Positions 11,016 through 21,987 of a stretch of DNA of 64,000 nt are shown here, piece after piece. The first letter of the stretch is position 1; each line of letters starts with the position of its first letter. The DNA lies in contig NC_081408.1 of the NCBI RefSeq assembly GCF_030272615.1, forward strand, positions 763,610,173 through 763,674,172. The letters run 5' to 3'. The DNA comes from Cryptomeria japonica (Eukaryota > Streptophyta > Pinopsida > Cupressales > Cupressaceae). The notes under the pieces were generated by a model. It searched no databases, was not told where the DNA came from, and saw only the letters and a program-made list of their open reading frames with translations. Both the position numbers and the translations under genes were made by a program.

Positions 11016-12852
11016 TCCTCAGAAAGTCTTAAATTGTCAAAAAAAATCAAGAAAAAATAAAAAAAAAAAAAAATGAGAAAAAGATCCTGAAAAAAACGTC
11101 ACTTTGGTGAAAACCTGGCAAACAGGTGCCTTATGACACAAAAAAATTTAAAAAATCAGAAAAAGAAAGAAAAACAATTCATCCACCAATGAAAACCACT
11201 TTGTGGCGCTATGGACAAGTACCTTGGTGAAAACCTCTGTGCAGGCGCCAAGGTAAATAACCGGATCCACTGTCTAGCATGTCGATACTACAAATCATCT
11301 GCCATCCAACCCACCCATGCACAAAATTCCTTCTTTTCTGTCTCCCAATAAAACATGCGTATGATGATGAGTCTTCACCTAAGTCATGAACAAGGAATGT
11401 CCCATTAAAACTAATCTTTTATGCCTCTGTGTAAGCTTCAAGAAGTCTTGAGAAACAATCCCAAATCCACTAGTCACTCTCCAAAACCATAGAATCACTT
11501 GCCTAATCCAAAAGCCCACTTTGCCCTAGGGATGACCCCTTCCCTTGCCTGGCAACCTAATCCTTCATCCTAGTTCTACTCTTGGCAAGAGGTATCATTT
11601 GGTCACAAGGAAATGACTTGTTAGATTTTGTTAGATCTTTTCATATAGACTTGCATCTTTTGCCCTACGACTGCCACTATTTACGACTGCCTGGGTTCTT
11701 CCATATCCAGGTACATTATGATAGGTGCATACTAGGGTATATTTCATAGTATGGCTTGTTTTGGATCCCTCTTGTATAAACCTAAGACCTGGAACTAGTG
11801 TTTATCAACACTTACCTTCTCGTGTACAAGAGGTATCGGTGTGTTTGAGGGTTTCCTTGCACGAACCCACAACTTTGTATTAGTGTTTCTTAACACTTGC
11901 ATTGTTGTGTGCAAGAAATTCCCGTTTGTCTGCAGAGTCAGTCCACGCCCTGGGTTTCTCATGGCATCCTGATTTCTATAATCAGTGGTGCAAGCCACTC
12001 AGGGCAACATCAAACTAGGTTGGCTCTCCACATTTGTTGTGCACAAAATCTCACCATCATTCCATCAAATCCTAAACTCAATAATCCTATGGAGTTCTCA
12101 ATTTCCCCCACTTCCCATCTATTCCATATTCTTCTATCTAAGATCATTGTGTTATTATTGGCATATTCCCTCTTTTTATTAATTCATTCACATCATGTAG
12201 AGTGCATTTCTTAGACAATCATTTTTTTTCCACAAAATATTTACCATATAAGATTGCATCAATAAAAGATACACTCATCCATATAGCATTACATTTAGAC
12301 TGCATCATAAATCATTCACACATGTGTATTTATACATAAAGCATAAAAAACACTCATCCTGCATCCAAAAACTATGTCAGCAACACATCATAAACATACA
12401 TACATAAGCATCCACTCTGCATCACAAAATAGATCAACATAGCACATCCATGATTGCATCCATATATGACATCATAAGACAAACAAAAATAATCCATCAC
12501 AATAAATGCTACACATCATTTGTCACCAATCGAATCATGTATACATATATATATAAAGAGGAAAATATGTCCGTCATGATACAATGACCCCTCATTGGGT
12601 CCGCTGTGGCGTATATGGGCCCCCGTGAGGGCCCATCTTCCCCCGCAGTCTCGCCTCTCCTATTCTTCTTTCCAAATTCTTCACGACTGCTTCATATTTC
12701 TTCCTCATTTATCCCTTCCACCCTGATTCTTCTTCCTCTTTTTTCGAGAATTTTTCGTCCTTTTTTTGAAAAAAATCTCGAGGGGGCATACACCTCCCAT
12801 GCTTTACGTTGGGGCATCCTTTTCTTCTTCTATCTTCTACACATCGCCAAAA
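11016..12852 (+). other. Gypsy-1 3' non-coding region
   Basis: No protein is evident. A poly-A-rich run follows the stop (11038-11075). Two related boxes, TTGGTGAAAACCTGGCAAACAGGTGCC (from 11104) and CTTGGTGAAAACCTCTGTGCAGGCGCC (from 11222), may form hairpins; the second is bounded by ACCTTGG and CCAAGGT. Two perfect 6-bp stem hairpins with 4-base loops lie 85 bp apart: AGTGTTTATCAACACT at 11797-11812 and AGTGTTTCTTAACACT at 11882-11897. The rest is AT-rich, CATA-rich sequence. Confidence 0.6.
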
Positions 12853-12917
12853 TATAGACACTTAAAAATAATTATCCTAGTTATTTTTAATTCCTCACAT
12901 AATTAATTATGATTCTA
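12853..12917 (+). repeat. Degenerate copy of the gypsy-1 LTR start
   Basis: TATAGACACTTAAAAATAATTATC, then TTATTTTTAATTCCTCACATAATTAATTAT, matches the first ~65 bases of the true LTR at 13440 (TGTAGACACCTAAAAGTAATTA and onward), preceded by a similar CCAAAA. It sits immediately before the tandem array, about 590 bp upstream of the real LTR. Confidence 0.75.
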
Positions 12918-13363
12918 ATCATGTCTTATACAGGATGTATCCTTCCTGAAACTAGACGATCTGATCATGTCTTATACAGGATGAATCCTTCCTAAAACCA
13001 GACGTTGTGATCCGATCATGTCTTATATAGGATGAATCCTTCCTGAAACTAGACGTTGTGATCTGATCATGTCTTATACAGGATGAATCCTTCCTGAAAC
13101 CAAACGTTGTGATCTGATCATGTCTTATACAGGATGAATCCTTCCTGAAACCAGACATTGTGATCTGATCATGTCTTATACAGGATGAATCCTTCCTGAA
13201 ACCAGACATTGTGATCTGATCATGTCTTATACAGGATGAATCCTTCTTGAAACCAGACGTTGTGACTGATCATGTCTTATACAGGATGTATCCTTCCTGA
13301 AACCAGTCACTTTGATCATGTCTTATACAGGATGGCTCTTTCCTGAAATCAGACTGAATCTAG
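12918..13363 (+). repeat. 51-bp tandem repeat array, nine units
   Basis: Units begin ATCATGTCTTATACAGGATG at 12918, 12964, 13015, 13066, 13117, 13168, 13219, 13269 and 13315. The five full internal spacings from 12964 are exactly 51 bp; the outer units are shorter and more diverged. Because 51 is a multiple of three, the minus strand stays open for 86 codons with a 17-residue repeat (FRKDSSCIRHDQIT core). That is best read as a by-product of the repeat, not a gene. Tandem arrays in 3' regions of Tat elements are known as seeds of satellite DNA. Confidence 0.95.
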
Positions 13364-13425
13364 ACCTTATCAATCGAATCAAACAAGATTATTCTTTGAA
13401 TCAACGCGTCATTACGCCTTGCTTC

Positions 13426-13439
13426 AAAGAGGGGCAAAA
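13426..13439 (+). other. Gypsy-1 polypurine tract
   Basis: AAAGAGGGGCAAAA directly abuts the 3' LTR start and would prime plus-strand DNA synthesis. Confidence 0.85.
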
Positions 13440-14699
13440 TGTAGACACCTAAAAGTAATTATTTTTAATTACTTTTAATTCCTCACATAATTAATTAATT
13501 AATTATGTTAATTCGAATTCTTGTCACTATAGTATGTGACTGATTTATTTAATAAATCAATCCCTTTCTTTATTCTTCTAAAAGATTAAATCCTTGCAAA
13601 TCTTCCTCTTGGCTAATTAATTTTAATTAATTAGTTAACCCACATGATTCCTACCAACCATCTTCTTAATTCATCATTAACCTAATAAAGTCTTCTAGAA
13701 ACTCACTTAACCTTATTCTTCTAATTTTTAATTCCCTCCACTCATTCTCTCTCCTAGTTAAATCCTCCTACAAATCCTAATCCCATCTAACATTTCCTCT
13801 AATCCTCCTCCTAATGAGTTGCTAATGGCTAATCATCATGATTAGCCACGAAGTCAACTCCTTGTCCCTTCCATCCAACCACTAGCTTTTAATGCTCTTT
13901 TCCTAGGTAAATGTGAGATTTTCAAAATCTCACAATCCTCTAGGCATCTCCTCTCCCAAGGAATTTTTAATTCCTTCTTATTCCTCCAATCCCCATGATT
14001 ATCCCTTTTTGGAGAATTTTAAATTCATCCTCCCCATTCTTCAAGGAATGTCACATCCCTTGCTCCTCTCAAGGCACATTGGGAAGTCTTCCCAATGCAC
14101 TTTGCTCTTCTCAAGGTACCTTGGGAAGTCTTCTTAATGTACCTTGAGGAGTGTGGAGACAAGAAATGCCTTTAAGGCATATCTCTTGGTCTCCACACCC
14201 TCTCTTGGGCCTTGTGGGAGCTCACAAGCAATCCTAGCCCTTCATCTTGAATCCATCCTAGCCATCCATTTTTCCTCTCCTCTTCCTATAAATAGAGGAT
14301 GCCATCCCTTCATTTTTCATCTCCAAGTTCAGTAATCTTATGCTGCCCTTTTGAGCCTAGGAAAATCATTTTAGCATCCTTATCATGTCAAAATCATCCT
14401 ACATCCACACTTAATCATCTCATTTCCATCATCCCCCAAGATCCATTCCATTTGTGCACAACATTGGAGAGCCATCCACATCAAGCAAGCAAGAGGAGCA
14501 CATCAAGTGGAGCATCACCAAGGGGCGTTTTCACTTCATCAAGCTCAATCTGAGGGAGAAGTATAAGGTTTTGTGAGGTATATGCATCTTATTCATGTTT
14601 TCATGTGTTTTGGAGTTATGTTTTTGATTTCATATGATTATATGTTTGATTTGCATGCTTATTAACTAATCTACCTCATAGGTCTTTTTCCCCTCTTCA
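13440..14699 (+). repeat. Gypsy-1 3' LTR, complete (1260 bp)
   Basis: It starts TGTAGACACC after the polypurine tract and ends CTTCA, where similarity to the 5' LTR stops. A TATA-like CTATAAATAGAGG lies near 14286. The next bases, TGTAT (14700-14704), should be the target duplication. Confidence 0.95.
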
Positions 14700-16430
14700 T
14701 GTATCCTCATACAATTTCATGCTCATTTGGAGCTCACTTGGTGATTTTCCTTGATTGCCCTGATTATGCCTCATTCTACTCAAAACAAAGTTAAATCTAA
14801 GGTCTTTTCTCTCTATTCTTGATTCCTAACCTTTTTCTAGCCCAAGAGAATTGGACTAAGCTCCTGGACTAGGACAATAGGCATCATAGTTCATGCAGAA
14901 AGGGGCTTAAATTTGAACCCTCTAACAATTAGAGAAAGTTGAGCAGGAAAAGATACCTAATGTCGACCTTCTTCATAATTTTAACATGTTTCATGAGGGT
15001 GAGTATAAAAGAAAGTCTCATCCCCTCATTTGAGACATCTCTCATTCATCTCTCCATAAGTTTCCAATTCAACTAAAGTGAGAAAGCAATCAAGCATCTT
15101 CAAGGAAATCAAGGAGGTCAAGTATATAGATTTTCAAGCATTCATGATCATTTTTATGTGAAGGTGTGCATCATCTTCCACCTAACAACATCAACCTTTC
15201 ATGAAGACTTCAACGTAGTGAGATTCATTAGCAAAGGTATATCATTTCATTTCAGATCTAGCATCTACCCTACAAGGGTAAGCTATCTCTTTTCTATTTA
15301 TCATCATTATAGGGTTAATTCCAAACCAAGGTTTGACCTAGGAAAACCCCTATACACCTAACACCATTTTCTTCTCTTGTATATGCAGGTTTTAGATTTG
15401 ACAAAGAAGGGTTATAGATTCAGAAAGTGTAGACTAAGATGAAGAGATCCAAACTTTGAAGAACCAGAAAACCCTAAATGTGTCAAACAAGTTTGAAGTG
15501 TCCAACACTTTTTTGATGAAATTTCAGGGAGATATTTTGAGTAACATCTTGATCTCAAATTTTTTCTTGATATTTGCATCAAACACCTTCAAGATTAATA
15601 TGCCTAGTCACATAGTATAGCACTTTTAGGCTTAAATTCCAGACACATGTTCCTTTCTGGTCATTATTTCCAAATCCATTCTCAGAGATTGCATAAGATG
15701 CCTAGCCACACAATATAGCACTTTTAGGCTCAAATTGCAGACATGGTTCCCATTTTGATCACTATTTCCAAATTTGTTCTCAGAGATTGCATAGATGTTC
15801 TATAGCTTATTGTTTATGTTGATTACTATCAATTTTGCATCATTAGCCCTAGCTCTTGCATTTCATCATTCTATCTCATTAATTCATATCAAATCACAAT
15901 AAAGGAAGAAACCAATCATTGAGCCTAGCTCTCCCAAGGATTTGTAGTTGGGCCTATTTGAACCTTGTTTCACCAATTTGAGTTGATGTGAATGGGTTTG
16001 ATTCCTAGTTCGCATGTTTAGACTAGTGAACCCCATTCCACCACTTTGCAGTACTATGCTTTTGGAGTGTGGGGCTTTCCCTCAAAAGATTTTTTCCAAT
16101 GTAAAATTTAGTGGTATGGTTTTCTTATTTATTTGTTTATGATATGTGTGTGCATCTAAATCTGTAAGTTCTATTTAAAGGTGTTTGAGAGATTTTCTTA
16201 AGAAGCTATTTTCACTCACTTGAATTCCTTTCACTACCTTAGGTAAATAAATATAACTACCTAAGTCCATCATCCTCATCCCAAAAATTAATTAAATATC
16301 TTCTTTATTTAATTTCTTATACTCTTCGCTTGCATTAAGAGGGTTAAAAACCATCAACCCCTTACTCCTCCACTTGCAGAACTAAATTTTATTAAAACCC
16401 TTCAAATTCCCCATATCCTCTTATGTGTAC
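14700..16430 (+). repeat. LTR-like remnant of another element, with an internal tandem duplication
   Basis: No gene is evident. A TATA-like GAGTATAAAAG lies at 15001, and downstream is TTAATTCCAAACCAAGGTTTGACCTAGG (from 15314). This resembles TTAATTCCAAAACCGGGGTTTGACC within the solo LTR at 40735-41934, also downstream of a TATA box. Both are followed by TGTRTATGCAGG/TGTGTAGGTTGCAGG-like sequence and, further on, by an AACCATCAACCC motif. I read this as a diverged LTR of the same broad family; I could not set its ends. A ~98-bp unit is duplicated in tandem at 15600-15697 and 15698-15795 (TATAGCACTTTTAGGCT core). Confidence 0.45.
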
Positions 16431-19140
16431 AAATGCATGGGCCTTTACACATGTGACATGGTATTTGTTCCATGTAGGCCTAGAATTTGACAGTCTAAAT
16501 GGTAATTTTTTTCATTTTTGGACCGTATATGACAACTTATTAATTTATTAGATTGTATGGATTGGCATGCTATATTTACACTTAAGGCGTTCCCTACGGC
16601 AAAATTATGCCTAACTTTTGAGATCAACAGTTACAATTGATCTAGGAGTGTGCAAGACAATTCATTATTTTTAGTATTTTTTGTGTCACCCTTCTTTTTG
16701 TATAAGGAAATCTAGCAATATTCAAATAAATTAAGATTTTATCAAGAAATATCTTTCCATATTTATAAAATTCAATATAGTAACAAAATCATTCTTTTAA
16801 ATATCTATTTGTCACCCTTATATTGAATCCTCAATTCCATGATGTTTCTATGATTTAATTACTTAAAATTAAGATTATGTCAACAAGTATATTTCTATAT
16901 TATAAATAAATATCTATTTGTTGCATTTATATTTAAATTCACGATTCCTTAATATTTTTATAATTTAATTACTTAAAATAAACAAATATTTTATATATAT
17001 ATATATATATATAAAACATAGTAATTATTATTTTTTTAAATCTAAATAAGATTTTCTTTCTATTATTTAATCTTTTACGAAATCAATTAGAAAAAAAAGT
17101 ATAAAAAAAATTAATGAGAATCAAGATGTTTATATATTTTAAAAAGATTAAATAAATATTTATCATGTTTGTATATATCAAGTATAATTTTATATGTAAT
17201 TCACTATATATTATATCATGATAAAATAAAATAATTATTAAATATTTAAACCTATTAAGTTTTTTATAATATTAATGTGGCAATAGACTTCAAGTATTCT
17301 AATAACTTAAAGTATTAATAACTTCGAATAAATTTTGTTACAAGTAAATAGAATAAAGTATTCTAATTTATAATATTTATATATATTATTTGATAATATT
17401 TATATATTTTTATTGTAAAAATAAAAAAATAATTTTAAAATATTTTGAAAAGACAAGATATAACTATTTCTAATATTTAAAATATTTAAATATGAATTAA
17501 GAAACTTATCATGATAGATAAAATTAAAATTTTGACATTTATTATTAATAATTATTAATTTATTACCATTAAATTTCAGTATATAATATATATGATTATA
17601 TAATGTTTATTATAAATTTATATTAATTTAGAATCTTTTCAAAATAGAATATAATATTTTTTTGTTTGAATTTAGAAACTTAATAAATTTAAGATTTTTG
17701 CATGTATCATTAATTTATCATTGTTTTATAATTTTATCTTCTTTTATGGTAAGGTCCCATGGAGGGGGCTTCCTAAAAAAATTTAATGGGTGTTGTTGAG
17801 ATTTTTTAGGAATATTTTAAAGCGAGTGGTCACATGATTTAGTAGTGGAGATCAGCTTGAAAGTTTAAGCTCTGAAAATTAGGGAAGGTGGTGATCTCAT
17901 GAAGAATAAATAAAAAATTAATAAATGAACACTATTTTTCTTCTATTTCTTTTCTAGCAAGAATTTAAAACAATAGCTAATTGACAAGTGGCAAAAAAAT
18001 CCCTAAGCTAGTGGGTCAATTTCTAGCCCCACCCCAATTGCACAAATATGCAGTCCTAAAATATAGGGACTGCTATTTTTCAGGAAAAAGATTCAAAATT
18101 ATCCTGTAGCATAAATGTTTTTGATTCATGGGACCTCCCACTCCATAAATGTTTTTGATTCATGGGACCTCCCACTCAAAGTCCCCTTCATGAGATCTTA
18201 CCCTTATATATTTTTTTGAAAACGTCAAATGAAAGACATTGAAATGACCAAACCGTCATAAAAAATCATGTGACAGATAAAGGTATACATGGATTAAAAG
18301 ACTTACCCATCTAAGATACTCCAAAGTTCACCTTTTTTATAATCCACCCAATCTTTCCAAGAAGAATCTTGACCCTTTATTTTATCTGTGATCCATCTCT
18401 TCCAACTAAATGAGGGCACATGTACTCCTGTCATCTTCTCATTGACCATAATGAACCATTACATGTGGAAAACTTAACCATAAATCAAACAAAAATAATA
18501 GGAGAAACTTAAACATGAGTCAACCAAAAGAATTAGAAGAAACTTAACCATTAATCAACCAAAAGAATTGAAGGAAACTTCTAAAATAAGAAGAGAAATG
18601 TCTAATAAGGATTAGAAGAAAATGTTTCCAAGTTCCTAACAAAGTAACCAAATTTAGACTAAATGCTAGGTAGGAAATACTTGCCTTCGAAGCATCAATG
18701 TGATTCTAGGTTGAATTGACCATAATAATGGCCATTTGATATGAAAGAATCGGACTTATAATAAAAAAAAATTTAAAAATTGAGTTTCGTGCATACTTCA
18801 TTATTTAAACATGTTCTCTAATGAAAACCTGATTGACCATAAAATATTTATTGCATTAAAATTGAGAATTGACTTTGATATAGCTCTAAATTTCATTATA
18901 ATTTTCATTAATTAAAATAGGAAATATCATGGGAAAAGTAGCCCAGATCCCACTGACCAAGAAAATCTCCTAGAATCCCAAATTTTGTGCAATATATTAC
19001 AATTCTATGCGTTGGGACGCTACAAAACATTTTCTTGTATTATTGTGCTTTTGAAAAAGATTGCGTGCAGTGCAAGTTGTCCCCCATATGACCCTAGGGA
19101 ACACTATATACTTGGTATTGGAAACAAAAATATTTTTTAA
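16431..19140. other. AT-rich intergenic DNA, no gene seen
   Basis: I find no supported coding region. A (TA)n microsatellite lies at about 16994-17013. A 34-bp direct tandem duplication occupies 18110-18143 and 18144-18177 (CATAAATGTTTTTGATTCATG start). The stretch 16640-17740 is extremely AT-rich. Confidence 0.7.
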
Positions 19141-19671
19141 AGATTTGACTTAAAAGTCATTACGATACATCTCAGCCATCCACGTGCTCCTACTTTAGAC
19201 ATTTTTTTAATTTTTGATTTTTTACTTTGCTAAGGTTAAAAGTATGTTCGCGACAAGCGGGTGGACATATGGAATATTTTACGTACAAGTATATATTCTC
19301 AGAATTTACGGAGGATGCGATGGATACACATTGTTTATATTGTTTTCGTCCGTCATTGCACACGTTTCAGCTTTCCAAATGTGCATGTGCGGCTTAGACG
19401 CTTCCAGAAAGTCGATTGAACACAAAGCTTTTGCCCAACACGTCAGTCACTTTCTCTTGCGTTGTATTCACATTGTATATCCCACCAATGTGGAATGCCC
19501 GCGTGGTATTCACATTGTATATTGCCCATCCGGCATCGGACGGCGGCTTTGACTGCTTCAGAGGTCCGCAAACCTTCTGCCCACGCCACGCGTGTACTCC
19601 ATTTATACGCGACTTCAATCGATATTAAGACACACTAACAGAAACAGTTTGTTTTCTTAACTAGTATTTCG
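19141..19671 (+). promoter_or_regulatory. Likely promoter region of the kinase gene
   Basis: This region is much less AT-rich than its surroundings. It contains a G-box core CACGTG at 19191-19196 and a TATA-like TTTATACGCG near 19602. A segment GTATTCACATTGTATAT is repeated 42 bp apart (from 19464 and from 19506); the first copy also pairs imperfectly with CAATGTGGAAT near 19487. Promoter identity rests on position upstream of the kinase, not on transcript data. Confidence 0.45.
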
Positions 19672-19867
19672 TTTGTGTATATATATCCATGCGCCTCGTG
19701 CTTGGTGTTGTGAACATAGCCTGGTAGAGGATTTTATTTGTGTGTATACATCTATGCGCCTCGTGCTTGGTGTTGCGAATATAACCTGTTAAGAGGGATT
19801 TTTTGTGTATATATCTATTTGCCTCGTGCTTGTTGCTGCGAATACAAGTTCGTTTTAAGGGATTTAT
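19672..19867 (+). repeat. Three ~65-bp tandem repeats in the kinase 5' leader
   Basis: Units start near 19672, 19738 and 19802, spaced 66 and 64 bp. Each has TTGTGTATAT/ACATCTATG, then GCCTCGTGCTTGGTGTTG (third unit TTGCCTCGTGCTTGTTGCTG), then GAACATA/GAATATA/GAATACA and a purine-rich end. Units 2 and 3 happen to be open in the kinase frame but contain no in-frame ATG. They most likely form the 5' untranslated leader or proximal promoter. Confidence 0.85.
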
Positions 19868-19884
19868 TTGGTGGGTGTGTTACG

Positions 19885-21987
19885 ATGGGAGAGGGGAGAA
19901 CGGCAGAGAGAAGCAAGATGGAGATGGACGAGCTGAAGGCTGTAAAAGTTGTGGGCAGAGGGGCCATGGGGACTGTGTTTCTGGTTAAGAAACAAGGATG
20001 TGAGAAGCCCTTGGCCTTGAAGGCCATGAGTAAATCTGCAATGGCTAAGAAGGGGGACGGTCTCAGAAGGGCTCAGATTGAGAAAGATATTCTGTCTAGG
20101 CTGGATCATCCCTTCCTGCCTGCTTTAATTGGGCATGTGGAGACTGAGAAGATGATGGGCTGGCTTGTGGATTACTGCCCTGGAGGCGATCTGAATGCTC
20201 TCAGACACAGGCAGACGGAGAAAATGTTCTCTGAATCCATCATTAGGTATGCATAAATAGCAAAAGTATTGACTTTTAGTCTTTTCCCAATGTCTTTGCT
20301 GGTAATTATATAGCTCAATAGCCATATGGGTACCTGATTTAAATTAAAATTGTGTTAGATTCATTCTGATCTGCGAAATCCTTCTCAACCAGAAGAATTA
20401 GGATCCATGAAACTGGTTCAGGTTTAATATATATTTAAAATTAGTAGTATTTGTGGTTGAAGTTGTACCAACTCTTTTTTATGGATACAATTGAGTTCTA
20501 TATGGCTATGGATATGGATATATCTGTATAAAATTATTAGTTGGGTACGACCATAATGATAACATACGATGAGGGCCAAGAGGTAAGACAATTAGATGTA
20601 CCATAAAATAGACAACACTGTAATCTGCTGACACTTGAATTGAAACCCATAGCTGAGACAGGGCGGGTATATGTACTGTTAAACTTGTCTTGACTTTGAA
20701 TCTTTAATGGTGTGGGGCCTTGGCATTCAATTTAGATTTGATCTTTGTTAGCTGTTTGTGAGCTCGGTGGAACAGCACCAATCATTCTGTTTTCAAATTT
20801 GTTTAGATCTCCCTATAATGCCGTTCTCAAACAGTACGATCTATATACACACATTCATGACTATAATCTTCTACACATTTTTTGAATAATTATGGACTCT
20901 TGAGATTTAAACTCCCACAAATTTATTAAAAAAATTGCTTGCTTTCAATGCAGCAGATTCACCTGCAATGATGCATCATTGGGCATTGGGCACAGTTTTT
21001 TATTTCAATAGTGTTAGCAATTTCGAGAACCGAAAGATTAAATTTTGGACATGTTTCTTTTACAGATTTTACGCCGCAGAAATCGTATTGGCGCTGGAGC
21101 ATCTGCACAGCCTGGGGATAGTATACAGAGATCTGAAGCCAGAGAACGTGCTGATACAAGCAAATGGGCACATCATGCTAACCGATTTCGACCTCTCGAC
21201 CAGGCTCTCACCAAGGCCGCAGGAGCAGGAAAACGACAAGCCAGAAAGCCCCGAAGAAATGCCCAGTAAACGGCGGCCATCAGGGCGACTGGACTCGGTC
21301 GTAAGCTATCTGAAAAGGGCGGCGTCGACCAAAACGTCGGCAGGGAAGGTCGCGAGGTCGAACTCCGCCCGCGTCTCACCCGTAGTCAAGAAAACAAAAC
21401 CCCCAAACGACGAAGGCGTTGCATCACCTTCAGGACGGCTGAATTCATTCGTGGGTACAGAAGAATACGTGTCACCTGAGGTGGTGAGAGGCACGGGCCA
21501 CGAGTTCGGCGTTGATTGGTGGGCACTAGGGGTCCTTCTGTACGAGATGAGCTACGGTAAAACTCCATTCAAGGGCACCAACAGAAAGGAAACTTTTTAC
21601 AATATCCTCGTCCGGGAACCCCAATTAATGGGTCCGTCGACTCCATTCAGCGACCTCATTCGCAGATTGCTGAACAAGGAGCCACGATACAGGCTCGGAG
21701 TCCGCAACGGCGCCGACGAAATTAAAAGCCACACGTTTTTTAGCGGCCTCAATTGGCAGGCCGTACAACACGTGTCCAGAGCTCCGTTTGTGCCGCCGGC
21801 AGCTGCCGCCTTGCATGCAAATGGAAGCCACGTAAACATTGAAGATTGTGTGGAGAAGTTGCAGATGGAGTTAGCCGCCGCTAAATTGAGCAGCCATAGC
21901 AGATCGCATGATTATCAGGAAGCTCCGCAGAATTGGGTGGAGAGATTGTCGAGAAGTAGGGGAGGAAATGCTTTTGGAGTATTCTAG
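19885..21987 (+). CDS. AGCVIII protein kinase, UNICORN-like, two exons
   Basis: Exon 1 is 19885-20246. An 819-bp intron (20247-21065, GTATGC...TTACAG) splits an Arg codon in phase 2, and exon 2 is 21066-21987. Together they encode 427 residues. ATG 19885 is the first in-frame ATG. Kinase landmarks: Gly loop G24-RGAMG29, Lys46 (LALK), YRDLKPEN with catalytic Asp143, and DFD at 161-163 in place of DFG, the plant AGCVIII hallmark. An ~85-residue basic Ser/Lys-rich insert follows, then FVGTEEYVSPE. The C-terminus ends NAFGVF, an FxxF hydrophobic motif like those that dock PDK1. The overall match is to UNICORN/AGC2-type kinases, which phosphorylate Ser/Thr and restrain planar growth in Arabidopsis; ortholog status is inferred from memory of the family. 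All key residues are intact, so the gene looks functional. Confidence 0.92.

Larger units (their letters stand above)
1..14699 (+). mobile_element. Gypsy-1: Ty3/gypsy Tat-type LTR retrotransposon, 5' end cut by window
   Basis: The two terminal direct repeats (1-943 and 13440-14699) enclose a primer binding site, a long leader, a gag-pol frame in the order gag, protease, reverse transcriptase, RNase H, second RNase H, integrase, a non-coding 3' region with a tandem array, and a polypurine tract. Integrase after RT is the Ty3/gypsy order. The additional plant/archaeal-type RNase H before integrase and the long leader are hallmarks of the Tat lineage. The coding frame carries 11 internal stops, so the copy cannot make its polyprotein. 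The base after the 3' LTR starts TGTAT, the expected 5-bp target duplication, but its partner lies outside the window. Confidence 0.95.

Noticed and set aside
12952-13209. Minus-strand ORF with five 17-residue repeats
   Set aside because: Explained by the 51-bp DNA array (51 = 3 x 17); no start context or domain, so not called a gene.
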